A stretch of DNA of 23,356 bases from UMGS1279 sp045534095. Lineage in GTDB: Bacteria; Bacillota; Clostridia; Oscillospirales; Acutalibacteraceae. The first letter of the stretch is position 1. Each line of letters opens with the position of its first letter. A program made the translations under genes and the position numbers. Positions 1 to 6,020 of the stretch are shown here, one piece after another. The notes beneath the pieces are model-generated. The model had not been told where the DNA came from, searched no databases, and was given only the letters and a program-made list of their open reading frames with translations. The stretch is taken from positions 1 through 23,356 of the forward strand of contig JAZSJA010000086.1 of NCBI GenBank assembly GCA_045534095.1. The letters are read 5' to 3'.

Positions 1-352
1 TTATTCTGCTTGGGAATATACCGATACTCCTGCAAATCTTAATTTATTCACTTCTATTGCAAAATGGTTTGATTCACCAATTTATTTAAACTGGAAAAAT
101 CCTAATATTATTTCACGCGTCCAGCCTTATATTCGCACTAACGGTAAAAGAGCAGCGATAATGCTTCTTAACGCTTCCCTTGATACCACCAATCCATTTG
201 AAATTGCGGTCAAAGGCGAAATGACTGAGGCTGTGCTTCTTAACCCTGATGGTAGTGAAATAAAACTCGAAATTCGTCGTGAAAATGATCGTGTATTTGT
301 TGATATTCCTACCATCAATGCATGGGATATCGCTTTTGTATTATTAAGATGA
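1..352 (+). CDS. C-terminal end of a glycoside-hydrolase-like protein (5' truncated by window edge)
   Basis: An open frame (frame 2) enters from the left edge and ends at a TGA at 350-352, giving about 116 C-terminal residues. The first part is aromatic-rich (WEYTDTP, AKWFDSP, LNWKNPN). The last ~65 residues alternate hydrophobic and polar positions and include the phrase VLLNPDGSE, typical of the small beta-sandwich that closes many bacterial glycoside hydrolases. I therefore infer a carbohydrate-active enzyme, but no catalytic motif lies in the visible part, so family and substrate cannot be named. A strong hairpin terminator follows 57 bp downstream, so this is the last gene of its transcript. 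A stump of an AraC-type regulator comes next, a common neighbour of sugar-utilisation genes, which mildly supports the call. It could equally be an unrelated beta-sandwich protein. Confidence 0.45.
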   Translation, partial: YSAWEYTDTPANLNLFTSIAKWFDSPIYLNWKNPNIISRVQPYIRTNGKRAAIMLLNASLDTTNPFEIAVKGEMTEAVLLNPDGSEIKLEIRRENDRVFVDIPTINAWDIAFVLLR

Positions 353-408
353 TCTAAAGAATTCTTTCTAAATATATAGAGTTAAAAACTAAATTATAAT
401 GATATATT

Positions 409-465
409 AAAGCACAACCCATCGGAGCCTGTTGTTTTGGCATCTGATGGGTTGTGCTTTTTCAA
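409..465 (+). terminator. Strong intrinsic terminator after the partial hydrolase gene
   Basis: A perfect 15-bp inverted repeat (arms 409-423 and 446-460, AAAGCACAACCCATC and its complement) encloses a loop of about 22 nt that can add a short GCC/GGC extension. A run of T follows the 3' arm (458-462). The position 57 bp after the stop codon fits rho-independent termination of the left-edge gene. Confidence 0.85.
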
Positions 466-475
466 TTATCGTAGA

Positions 476-604
476 TTTTCTCTAAATTCAGTAGGTTTTT
501 CTAATAAAACGTTCTTTTACCAAAAGTTTAAAGAAGAATTTGGCGTAACACCCGTTCAGTATAGAAATAAGAAGAAAAATTCACAGCAAATTAATTGTAT
601 ATGA
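476..604 (+). pseudogene. 3' remnant of an AraC-family transcriptional regulator
   Basis: Frame 476-604 reads FSLNSVGFSNKTFFYQKFKE followed by EFGVTPVQYRNKKK and a TGA stop. This is the second helix-turn-helix and signature end of an AraC/XylS DNA-binding domain; the VGFS, F-K-FG-TP and YR positions match the family. About 42 residues remain of a domain near 100 residues, usually in a protein of 280 or more. No start codon with a ribosome binding site precedes it, and the recognisable homology stops within about 15 bp of the terminator hairpin, so the 5' part appears to have been deleted or replaced. The intact last codons suggest a fairly recent loss. It is not expected to make a functional regulator. 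Confidence 0.8.
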
Positions 605-627
605 ATAAATTAAACAAAATACCTTAT

Positions 628-664
628 AAAAACGGCTAGATCATATCTGACCTAACCGTTTTAT
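628..664 (-). terminator. Terminator for the alpha/beta hydrolase gene
   Basis: Arms AAAACGG (629-635) and CCGTTTT (656-662) pair, extended past one mismatch by TAG/CTA. Read on the minus strand, the hairpin lies about 15 bp beyond the stop of the 677-1414 gene and is followed by a U-rich run, as expected of an intrinsic terminator. On the plus strand a shorter T stretch follows, so it may act in both directions. Confidence 0.7.
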
Positions 665-676
665 TAATAACAAAAT

Positions 677-1414
677 TTATTTAATAGAACCATAGTATTT
701 TTCTGCAAATTCCAAAAGTGGGGTATTATCATCTAACCCGTGGGGGTGATGATTGCATCCTTCTTTTAAGACAAAAGAAAACTCTAAACCTGCGTTTTTA
801 TAGGCATTAACTAAATGAATACCATTTTCTTCAAAATGAACAATACTGTCACTGTCGCCGGCTATTAAGAACATTGGGATTTTATTTTCAATAAGTTTTG
901 GTATATAATCTTGTGGATGCTTTCTATATCCAATTAAATCTTTTATAGTAAGCCCAGTTGCATTAGTAAATTCGTCATATGCATAATTATTCGAACCGCA
1001 TATACCACAAGGACAGCTTAAAAAATTTATTACAGGTGCATCGATATAAATTGCAGCAACAAGCTCAGGATATTTTCCAGCAAGGTATACCGACTGCATA
1101 CCGCCGCAAGACATACCAATTGTCATAAATTTTTCAAATAGTCCAAATTCCTCATGCAAAAACCTAGCAAATTTAGCTTGACGCTCAGTATCAGTTTCTA
1201 AACACCAACGGGTTTCATTTTGTACATGTGCAATATAATATCCTTTTTCAAGCATTTCAATTTGGAAATTTGGAAAAGCATCAAAATATTCTGTTTTAAA
1301 ACACCATTTTTTATCTTCACGAGGATTTTTAGGAAAAACAAGAGTTGCTTTTTTATTATCAAACTCAAATATTATTTGTTTAAATCCAAAAAATTCAGTT
1401 TCGTTGTACTTCAT
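677..1414 (-). CDS. Alpha/beta hydrolase (esterase/peptidase-like)
   Basis: This 245-residue protein has the nucleophile elbow GMSCGG with Ser102, preceded by a hydrophobic strand. A GDSDS segment (187-189) is the likely acid position, and NHHPHG (221-226) is the likely catalytic histidine, in the order Ser-Asp-His of the alpha/beta hydrolase fold. The AGKYPELVAAIYIDAP stretch after the elbow is typical of dienelactone-hydrolase and prolyl-oligopeptidase-like members. No signal peptide is seen, so it should be cytoplasmic; the substrate is unknown. The ATG at 1414 has an AGGTGG ribosome binding site 5 nt upstream, its own promoter (1445-1473) and a terminator, making it a single-gene unit. 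An unusual Cys cluster, CPCGIC (134-139), follows the elbow and is not part of the fold's usual machinery. Confidence 0.82.
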   Translation of the reverse strand: MKYNETEFFGFKQIIFEFDNKKATLVFPKNPREDKKWCFKTEYFDAFPNFQIEMLEKGYYIAHVQNETRWCLETDTERQAKFARFLHEEFGLFEKFMTIGMSCGGMQSVYLAGKYPELVAAIYIDAPVINFLSCPCGICGSNNYAYDEFTNATGLTIKDLIGYRKHPQDYIPKLIENKIPMFLIAGDSDSIVHFEENGIHLVNAYKNAGLEFSFVLKEGCNHHPHGLDDNTPLLEFAEKYYGSIK

Positions 1415-1444
1415 AAAACCACCTGTAAAAAATAATTTATATTA

Positions 1445-1473
1445 ATTTTAACACATATTTTTAAGAGTTTCAA
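1445..1473 (-). promoter_or_regulatory. Sigma-A-type promoter of the alpha/beta hydrolase gene
   Basis: On the minus strand, TTGAAA (complement of 1468-1473), a 17-nt spacer and TAAAAT (complement of 1445-1450) are preceded by TGT, an extended -10. The gene's ATG lies about 30 nt downstream. Confidence 0.65.
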
Positions 1474-1554
1474 TAAATGATTTAAAATTCTCAAAAGTTA
1501 TAAAATATTAAACCTTATCATAAAGTGTAGTAAACTATGTTACGGAGGCACTTT

Positions 1555-2316
1555 ATGAGATTTTTAATTATAACCAAAAGACATATAACAGTAGCACTTT
1601 CGTGTGTTTTAGGATTGGCGGTAATAACAATCAGTATTTTTTCGTATCAGGCTTTAGCGGCAAAAAGCGATAGAATGCTACCCATATACTGTGTCGAGGA
1701 TAAGGGAGACAAAACCATCGCTCTTAGTTTTGACGCCGCTTGGGGAAATGAGGATACAAGTGAACTTATTTCTATATTGGATAAATATAAAATAAAAGCA
1801 ACTTTTTTTGTAGTTGGATCTTGGGTGGATAAATATCCCCAGTCGGTAAAAGAATTAAGCGAAGCAGGTCATGAAATCCATAACCATTCTAATTCACATC
1901 CACATATGCCGCAATTAACGGTATCACAAATGACCGATGAATTAAACGCTTGTAACGAGAAAATATCATCCATCACAGGCAAAAAGCCAATTTTATTTAG
2001 AGCGCCCTATGGCGACTATAATAACACAATGCTTGAAACGGTAACAAACAACGGTATGTATACGATTCAATGGGACGTTGATTCCAGAGATTGGAAAGAA
2101 GATTACACAGTTGATAAGATAGTCAGGGGAGTATGTGATAACGTTAAATCGGGCTCAATTGTACTATTTCACAACGCCGCTAAAAATACACCCGAAGCTT
2201 TGCCTATTATATTAGAAAAACTAATAGCCGAGGGCTACCGGTTTGAACTGATTTCTAATATGATATATAAAGAAAATTTTGAAATAATCCATGACGGAAC
2301 GCAGGTGAAAAAATAA
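1555..2316 (+). CDS. pdaB: PdaB-like polysaccharide deacetylase (NodB domain), membrane-anchored
   Basis: A carbohydrate esterase 4 (NodB) protein of 253 residues, likely removing N-acetyl groups from peptidoglycan sugars outside the membrane. An N-terminal helix (about residues 10-32) serves as signal anchor. CE4 motifs appear in order: SFDAAWG (the variant found in sporulation PdaB-type enzymes), metal-binding HSNSHPH, RAPYGDYN, DVDSRDW and LFHN. Size and single anchor match PdaB, needed for spore formation in Bacillus, although a vegetative deacetylase remains possible. I prefer the ATG at 1555 over the one at 1537 because GGAGG lies at 1544-1548. No convincing sigma-A or sporulation promoter was seen upstream. 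Codons from residue 175 onward (motifs 4 and 5) occur again at 4107-4341 at near identity, so the 3' end of this gene is part of a rearrangement. Confidence 0.83.
   Translation: MRFLIITKRHITVALSCVLGLAVITISIFSYQALAAKSDRMLPIYCVEDKGDKTIALSFDAAWGNEDTSELISILDKYKIKATFFVVGSWVDKYPQSVKELSEAGHEIHNHSNSHPHMPQLTVSQMTDELNACNEKISSITGKKPILFRAPYGDYNNTMLETVTNNGMYTIQWDVDSRDWKEDYTVDKIVRGVCDNVKSGSIVLFHNAAKNTPEALPIILEKLIAEGYRFELISNMIYKENFEIIHDGTQVKK
2077..2311 (+). repeat. Copy 1 of a 235-bp direct repeat (3' end of pdaB)
   Basis: Aligns without gaps to 4107-4341 (offset 2030 bp) with 14 mismatches by eye. It starts at the codon for Val175 of the deacetylase and runs through its last lysine codons. Identity ends abruptly on the 5' side; on the 3' side it fades over the final codons. 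Confidence 0.92.
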
Positions 2317-2346
2317 AGACGGCACTAATTAGCGCAGTCTTTATTT
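2311..2346 (+). terminator. Terminator of pdaB (copy 1)
   Basis: The perfect 10-bp stem AAATAAAGAC (2311-2320) / GTCTTTATTT (2337-2346) overlaps the pdaB stop codon, with partial extra pairing inside the loop. The T-rich 3' arm supplies the U tract. The stop codon itself lies in the 5' arm. Confidence 0.7.
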
Positions 2347-2577
2347 AGGTACTTAGTTAAATGTGTTATATCGTGTGCCTTTGAGATGTCATTTACAATC
2401 AAGCGGCGGCACACAAACACAATGACTTGGGATTAATGTGTGTGTGTTCTTGTGTGTGATTTTCAAAGATATAAAATATTCCTCCTTCGTTTATTTCGTT
2501 TTTAAATTCCTCTTACATTGTATTATCTAAATACAATATTAGTATTGAATAAAAATATTTAAAAATCAAGTAATATG
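2347..2577. other. Gene-free spacer with a CA/TG-rich imperfect palindrome
   Basis: No supported gene lies here. A CA-rich stretch (2410-2420) and a TG-rich stretch (2438-2459) can pair imperfectly around a loop near 2421-2437. On the minus strand a good ribosome-binding-like AAGGAGG (complement of 2481-2487) is not followed by a well-spaced start codon. A 31-codon minus-strand frame (2325-2420, GTG start) has no ribosome binding site. The stretch may be a decayed remnant brought in with the rearrangement. Confidence 0.4.
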
Positions 2578-2605
2578 AAAAGGAGCGGTAAAAACCGCTC
2601 CTTAA
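2578..2605 (-). terminator. Terminator of the membrane TPR-like gene
   Basis: A perfect 10-bp stem AAGGAGCGGT (2580-2589) / ACCGCTCCTT (2594-2603) with an AAAA loop lies 15 bp beyond the stop codon of the minus-strand gene. Read on that strand it ends in CTTTTC. Confidence 0.8.
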
Positions 2606-2617
2606 ATTAATTCAGTA

Positions 2618-4006
2618 TTATTCATTATATTTGCAGAACTCAAAAACAGTACATTCTCTAATATCATTTTCTTCTTTTGAAAAGGTTAATTCAGTTTCAA
2701 ACATACTATAAGAATATCCACCTTTGTCATTGAACCAAGTTATGTATCGTCCATTTTCGTCGCTTTCATCTTCAATTCTATATTTTGCAAGTGTCTTTTT
2801 AAAATAGTCATAGGTTCTATTAACAGCCGATTTATATTCATCATAACTTGAAAACTTTGTTGAATCAATAGTAAACCACGAACTGTGCAGTATATCGCTA
2901 TCAAAATAATATGTGAACTGTAAGGTTGCCTTTACTCCCAAATATTCAACATTGTAAAAGTCATAATATTGACCTTCAAACGAATCATACTCTCTTATTT
3001 CATCGGGTTTTCCATATATAGAGTGAACATCGCTTTTAGTTGAATAATAGTCAATTCCTTTGAAATGCACAGGTTGTTTCGGAGCCGTTGCTGAAATTAT
3101 CGCAGAACCGATTACACCAATTAATATCAAGGAAAAACATATCGCATAAATGATTTTAAATTTCTTTCTCGATTTAGGGGTAGGAATATTTGTTGTATCC
3201 GTATCAAAAGTTATTTGTTCGGGGATATAATCCGTGTTATTGTTTATCGCCTCTAAATATCCTTTTGCTATTTCTGCATAATGAAAAGTGGGTGCAAGAG
3301 CAATTACATCATTAAACAATTCAGTTGCTTTTGCAAACTCACCGCATTTATAACAACAAATAGCAAATGTAAATCTTATAGAAACATCATTTAATTTAAC
3401 TTTGCTTTGGTTTTCTTTTTGACTTGAATATAATTTTTCGTAAAGTTCTTTTGCAGTACAGAAATCGCCTGACAGATATAAATCAACAAACTTAAAATAA
3501 ATCAATTTTTCTTTTATTTTGTTTCCGTTCTTGTTTGTTGCTATAAAACTTTTAAACATTTCATTAACTGTTTTCAAGTTTTCTAAATCGCCTATTTCAA
3601 AGTAAGAACGAGCGAGCATCAACAAATAGAAATACTTCACTTTTTCAAACTTTTTGTTTTCGAGTTTCATTTTGCAAATGTTGATTACTTTATTATAATC
3701 GCCCGAATAATAAGCAATATTCAAGTGTTCAAGAAGACTGTTTGAAACGATTTTTCCCGTTTCAATCAAATCAATATATTTTGGGAGATTTAATTCGTTA
3801 GTTAAAATGGAGTTAAAGAATTTATTATAAAAAATCGCTCCAGATATTTTAATTGAAACAAAACCAAAAAGCAGTGATAAACCATATAAAAAATTGTTAT
3901 CGGTAAATACCAACATTATAATAGCAATGGCAACAAATACACCAAAAACACCTAATAAACAAAGTCTGTATTTTTTTAGAATAGCCTTTGTATTGTAATT
4001 GTTCAT
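2618..4006 (-). CDS. Membrane protein of unknown function: two N-terminal helices, TPR-like middle, third helix, exported C-terminal domain
   Basis: This 462-residue protein matches no family I can name. Two hydrophobic helices lie at about residues 16-35 and 40-60. An all-helical region (about 75-265) follows, with TPR-like phrases such as AYYSGDYNKVINICK, ARSYFEIGDLENLK and CYKCGEFAKATELFNDVIALAP. A basic segment, a third helix (about 284-307), and a mixed beta domain (308-462) rich in Tyr, Asp and Phe come next. The phrase YSTKSDVHSIYGKPDEI resembles the start of small lipoprotein-type (SmpA/OmlA-like) domains, a weak hint only. The topology suggests a cytoplasmic TPR coupled to an extracytoplasmic domain. 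I chose the ATG at 4006 because AGAAGG precedes it; an in-frame ATG at 4087 lies upstream of the promoter. The gene sits alone between two copies of the pdaB 3' end, with its own promoter and terminator. Confidence 0.75.
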   Translation of the reverse strand: MNNYNTKAILKKYRLCLLGVFGVFVAIAIIMLVFTDNNFLYGLSLLFGFVSIKISGAIFYNKFFNSILTNELNLPKYIDLIETGKIVSNSLLEHLNIAYYSGDYNKVINICKMKLENKKFEKVKYFYLLMLARSYFEIGDLENLKTVNEMFKSFIATNKNGNKIKEKLIYFKFVDLYLSGDFCTAKELYEKLYSSQKENQSKVKLNDVSIRFTFAICCYKCGEFAKATELFNDVIALAPTFHYAEIAKGYLEAINNNTDYIPEQITFDTDTTNIPTPKSRKKFKIIYAICFSLILIGVIGSAIISATAPKQPVHFKGIDYYSTKSDVHSIYGKPDEIREYDSFEGQYYDFYNVEYLGVKATLQFTYYFDSDILHSSWFTIDSTKFSSYDEYKSAVNRTYDYFKKTLAKYRIEDESDENGRYITWFNDKGGYSYSMFETELTFSKEENDIRECTVFEFCKYNE

Positions 4007-4028
4007 AATAACACCTTCTTCTTTGATT

Positions 4029-4057
4029 ATTATACATTGTAAATTATAGAAAAGCAA
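4029..4057 (-). promoter_or_regulatory. Sigma-A promoter of the membrane TPR-like gene
   Basis: Minus-strand TTGCTT (complement of 4052-4057), a 17-nt spacer and a consensus TATAAT (complement of 4029-4034). The start codon at 4006 lies about 22 nt beyond the -10, leaving only room for a short leader with the ribosome binding site. This excludes the longer reading frame starting at 4087. Confidence 0.75.
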
Positions 4058-4106
4058 GTATAAATTAAAAAAAGCAAATATACTCAATATTACTTTTATT
4101 TCGTAT

Positions 4107-4349
4107 GTTGATTCCAGAGATTGGAAAGAAGATTACACAGTTGATAAGATAGTCAGGGGAGTGTGTGATAACGTTAAATCGGGCTCAATTGTACTATTTC
4201 ACAACGCCGCTAAAAATACGCCTGAAGCATTACCTATTATAATTGAAAAACTAATAGCCGAGGGCTACCGGTTTGAACTGATTTCTAATATGATATATAA
4301 AGAAAATTTTGAAATTATACATGACGGAACTCAATGTAAAAAAAGATGA
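4107..4349 (+). pseudogene. Orphan 3' fragment of a pdaB-like gene (copy 2 of the direct repeat)
   Basis: The frame carries the last ~79 codons of the PdaB-like deacetylase, including motif 4 (DSRDW) and motif 5 (LFHN), and ends with a TGA at 4347-4349 after two changed terminal residues. It has no 5' part: just upstream is the promoter region of the divergently read membrane gene. A GTG inside (4161) is preceded by purines, but a protein starting there would lack the NodB fold and the metal site, so I call it a fragment. Of 11 differing codons in the aligned stretch against copy 1, 9 are synonymous, and the block 2221-2284 versus 4251-4314 is identical. No hairpin terminator follows, unlike copy 1. 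Confidence 0.85.
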
Positions 4350-4469
4350 TTGATACCGTATTTTTTGGGGGAATCTTCAGTAGTAATTAGGTTAGTCGTA
4401 CGTTTTAGGCATTGATCAAAAACACAATATTTTATTTAACTATTTTTTAGTTAATGCTTTAAAAATTAA

Positions 4470-4497
4470 TTGACAATTTACCTTGAAATGTTATAAT
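4470..4497 (+). promoter_or_regulatory. Sigma-A promoter of the esterase gene
   Basis: Consensus TTGACA (4470-4475), a 16-nt spacer and consensus TATAAT (4492-4497), 36 bp before the chosen ATG. A small palindrome (TTAACT/AGTTAA, about 4437-4453) lies just upstream. Part of the promoter region could be operator sequence, but nothing else supports that. Confidence 0.75.
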
Positions 4498-4532
4498 TAT
4501 TGTATGCTAATTCTTTTTTGAGGTGTAAAATT

Positions 4533-5945
4533 ATGTCAAAATATTTTAAATGTTTAACAGATAAAAACCCCTTAACCTATTGTTGCGACGAAAAAATAGT
4601 TTTCACCGTTTTTGCTAAAGATAACTGTGTTGATACTTCCTGCCAATACGTATATTGGAGTTTAAAGGGAGATGATGGTCAAGCCGAAGAGGGAATCGGT
4701 AGTTCCAAGCCCGGCTCTCCCTTGGTAATTGAAGCCTTATTAAAAAAGCCCGGATTTGTGTATTTAACTTGTAAATCTTTAAACGATACCGGTAATCCCG
4801 ATAATGTTTTTGATACTTTGGAAACAAGTGCAGGTGCTGATGTTGAAAAAATTAAATATCTTGATACTATACCCGAAGATTTTGATAATTATTGGAGTGA
4901 TATAGAAAAACTTGTTGCCGATTTTAAATATAACGTTTTAATGAATGAACCTGTAAAAATAGGCGTTCCCGATGGCTTTAAGGCTTTCGAAATTAGAGTT
5001 TCCACACCTAATGGACGTCCTGCTTCCGGCTTTGTGACCATTCCTAAAAAGGATGGCAAATTTCCCATTTCTATAAGTTTTAATGGCTATGGGATATCCG
5101 GCTCGACTCCTGTTTATAAGCAAGATTATATTTCAGTACATTTTAATGCTCACGGTATTGAAAATAATTTACCTCAAATTGAACTAAAGAAAAAATATAA
5201 AACCGAATTATTAAAAAATGAAAATGGATATTCTTATGGATTTGATCCAGCGGAAAACGCTTCTAATATGACCTGTTACTGGCGTAATATGATGATTAGA
5301 AACCTTGTCGGTTTAAAGTACGTAAAATCTCTACCTGAATGGGATGGCAAAAATATCATAGCATTAGGTGGTAGCCAAGCCGCTTTGCAAGCTACAACCC
5401 TTGCGGCTCATGATAAAGATATAACCTTCTTGGAAATTTATATCCCTTGGTTTTGCAATCTTAATGCAGAAAACAAGGGGTACGTAGCCAGTTGGCGTCC
5501 TCGTTATGCTGAAGGACTGAGATATTTTGACACTGTTGCTCAAGCTACCAGGGTGAAATGTCCTGTTAAAATTTTTGCAAAACTTGGTGACTGTATCTGT
5601 AGAGCTTCAACTGTAATGGCTCTTTACAATAGCTTTAAGGTTAGCAAAAAATTGGAATTTTTAAGTTGTGGTGATCACGGCTACAATCCCACCGAGAGAA
5701 ATAGCTTTTATTTATGGGATTATCCTGAAAGTGATATGGATTTTAAACCGGGTAAATATAAGCATTTTAAAGGCGGTGAATATGAGCTTTTGTATGTTGG
5801 CAGCAGCAGTGAAGGGTATTGTGAAATGCAGGTGATTTATAAATCGTTAAGCAGTAATAAGGTTTGGATTCGTCCTGCCCATATGTGGAATGATTTGATT
5901 TTTTATGATAATAAGTATGTTAAACGATTTGAACCTATTAAATAA
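4533..5945 (+). CDS. CE7-type acetyl esterase (acetylxylan esterase / cephalosporin-C deacetylase-like) fused to a C-terminal DUF1653 domain
   Basis: This 470-residue protein likely removes acetyl groups from xylo-oligosaccharides or similar small esters. An N-terminal beta-rich domain (about 1-100) is followed by DNYWSDIEKL, a typical CE7 entry. The alpha/beta hydrolase core has the nucleophile elbow GGSQAA (Ser281), Asp353 in LGDCICR and His382 in GDHGY, matching the AXE1 family. Residues 407-470 (KHFKGGEYELL ... VWIRPAHMW ... RFEPI) match the small DUF1653 family, normally a stand-alone protein of about 65-80 residues, so this is a fusion. No signal peptide is seen, so it should act in the cytoplasm on imported oligosaccharides. 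The ATG at 4533 is chosen for the GAGGTG at 4520-4525; a TTG at 4500 lies inside the promoter. Specificity within CE7 is not determined. Confidence 0.85.
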   Translation: MSKYFKCLTDKNPLTYCCDEKIVFTVFAKDNCVDTSCQYVYWSLKGDDGQAEEGIGSSKPGSPLVIEALLKKPGFVYLTCKSLNDTGNPDNVFDTLETSAGADVEKIKYLDTIPEDFDNYWSDIEKLVADFKYNVLMNEPVKIGVPDGFKAFEIRVSTPNGRPASGFVTIPKKDGKFPISISFNGYGISGSTPVYKQDYISVHFNAHGIENNLPQIELKKKYKTELLKNENGYSYGFDPAENASNMTCYWRNMMIRNLVGLKYVKSLPEWDGKNIIALGGSQAALQATTLAAHDKDITFLEIYIPWFCNLNAENKGYVASWRPRYAEGLRYFDTVAQATRVKCPVKIFAKLGDCICRASTVMALYNSFKVSKKLEFLSCGDHGYNPTERNSFYLWDYPESDMDFKPGKYKHFKGGEYELLYVGSSSEGYCEMQVIYKSLSSNKVWIRPAHMWNDLIFYDNKYVKRFEPIK

Positions 5946-5955
5946 TTTATTTTTG

Positions 5956-5984
5956 TTGTATTTTTTCAAGAAATGTGCTATAAT
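5956..5984 (+). promoter_or_regulatory. Extended -10 promoter before the cytidylate-kinase-like gene
   Basis: TGCTATAAT (5976-5984) is a full extended -10. The weak -35 (TTGTAT, 5956-5961) lies 17 nt upstream, as is usual for such promoters. It starts only about 10 bp after the esterase stop codon. Confidence 0.65.
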
Positions 5985-6020
5985 ATAGTAAATTAGAATT
6001 TTTTGAGTGGAGTGAAATAC

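Noticed and set aside
1537..1554. Upstream in-frame ATG for pdaB
   Set aside because: The GGAGG ribosome binding site lies between it and the ATG at 1555, so translation should start at the latter.
2325..2420. 31-codon minus-strand open frame (GTG start)
   Set aside because: No ribosome binding site, it runs into the pdaB terminator, and I recognise no family. Kept only as part of the spacer description.
4007..4087. 27-residue N-terminal extension of the membrane TPR-like protein
   Set aside because: It overlaps the near-consensus promoter, and the downstream ATG has a ribosome binding site.
2489..4104. TTTATTTCGT present at about 2490 and about 4094 as possible insertion-end direct repeats
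   Set aside because: Ten AT-rich bases are expected by chance in this DNA, and the positions do not match the repeat boundaries.
4161..4349. A separate small protein starting at a GTG in copy 2 of the repeat
   Set aside because: It is identical to the end of the deacetylase and lacks the metal-binding part of the fold; the purine run before it is the coding sequence of the parent gene.
4488..4500. TTG start for the esterase
   Set aside because: It lies at the promoter's -10 region, whereas the ATG at 4533 has GAGGTG at proper spacing.
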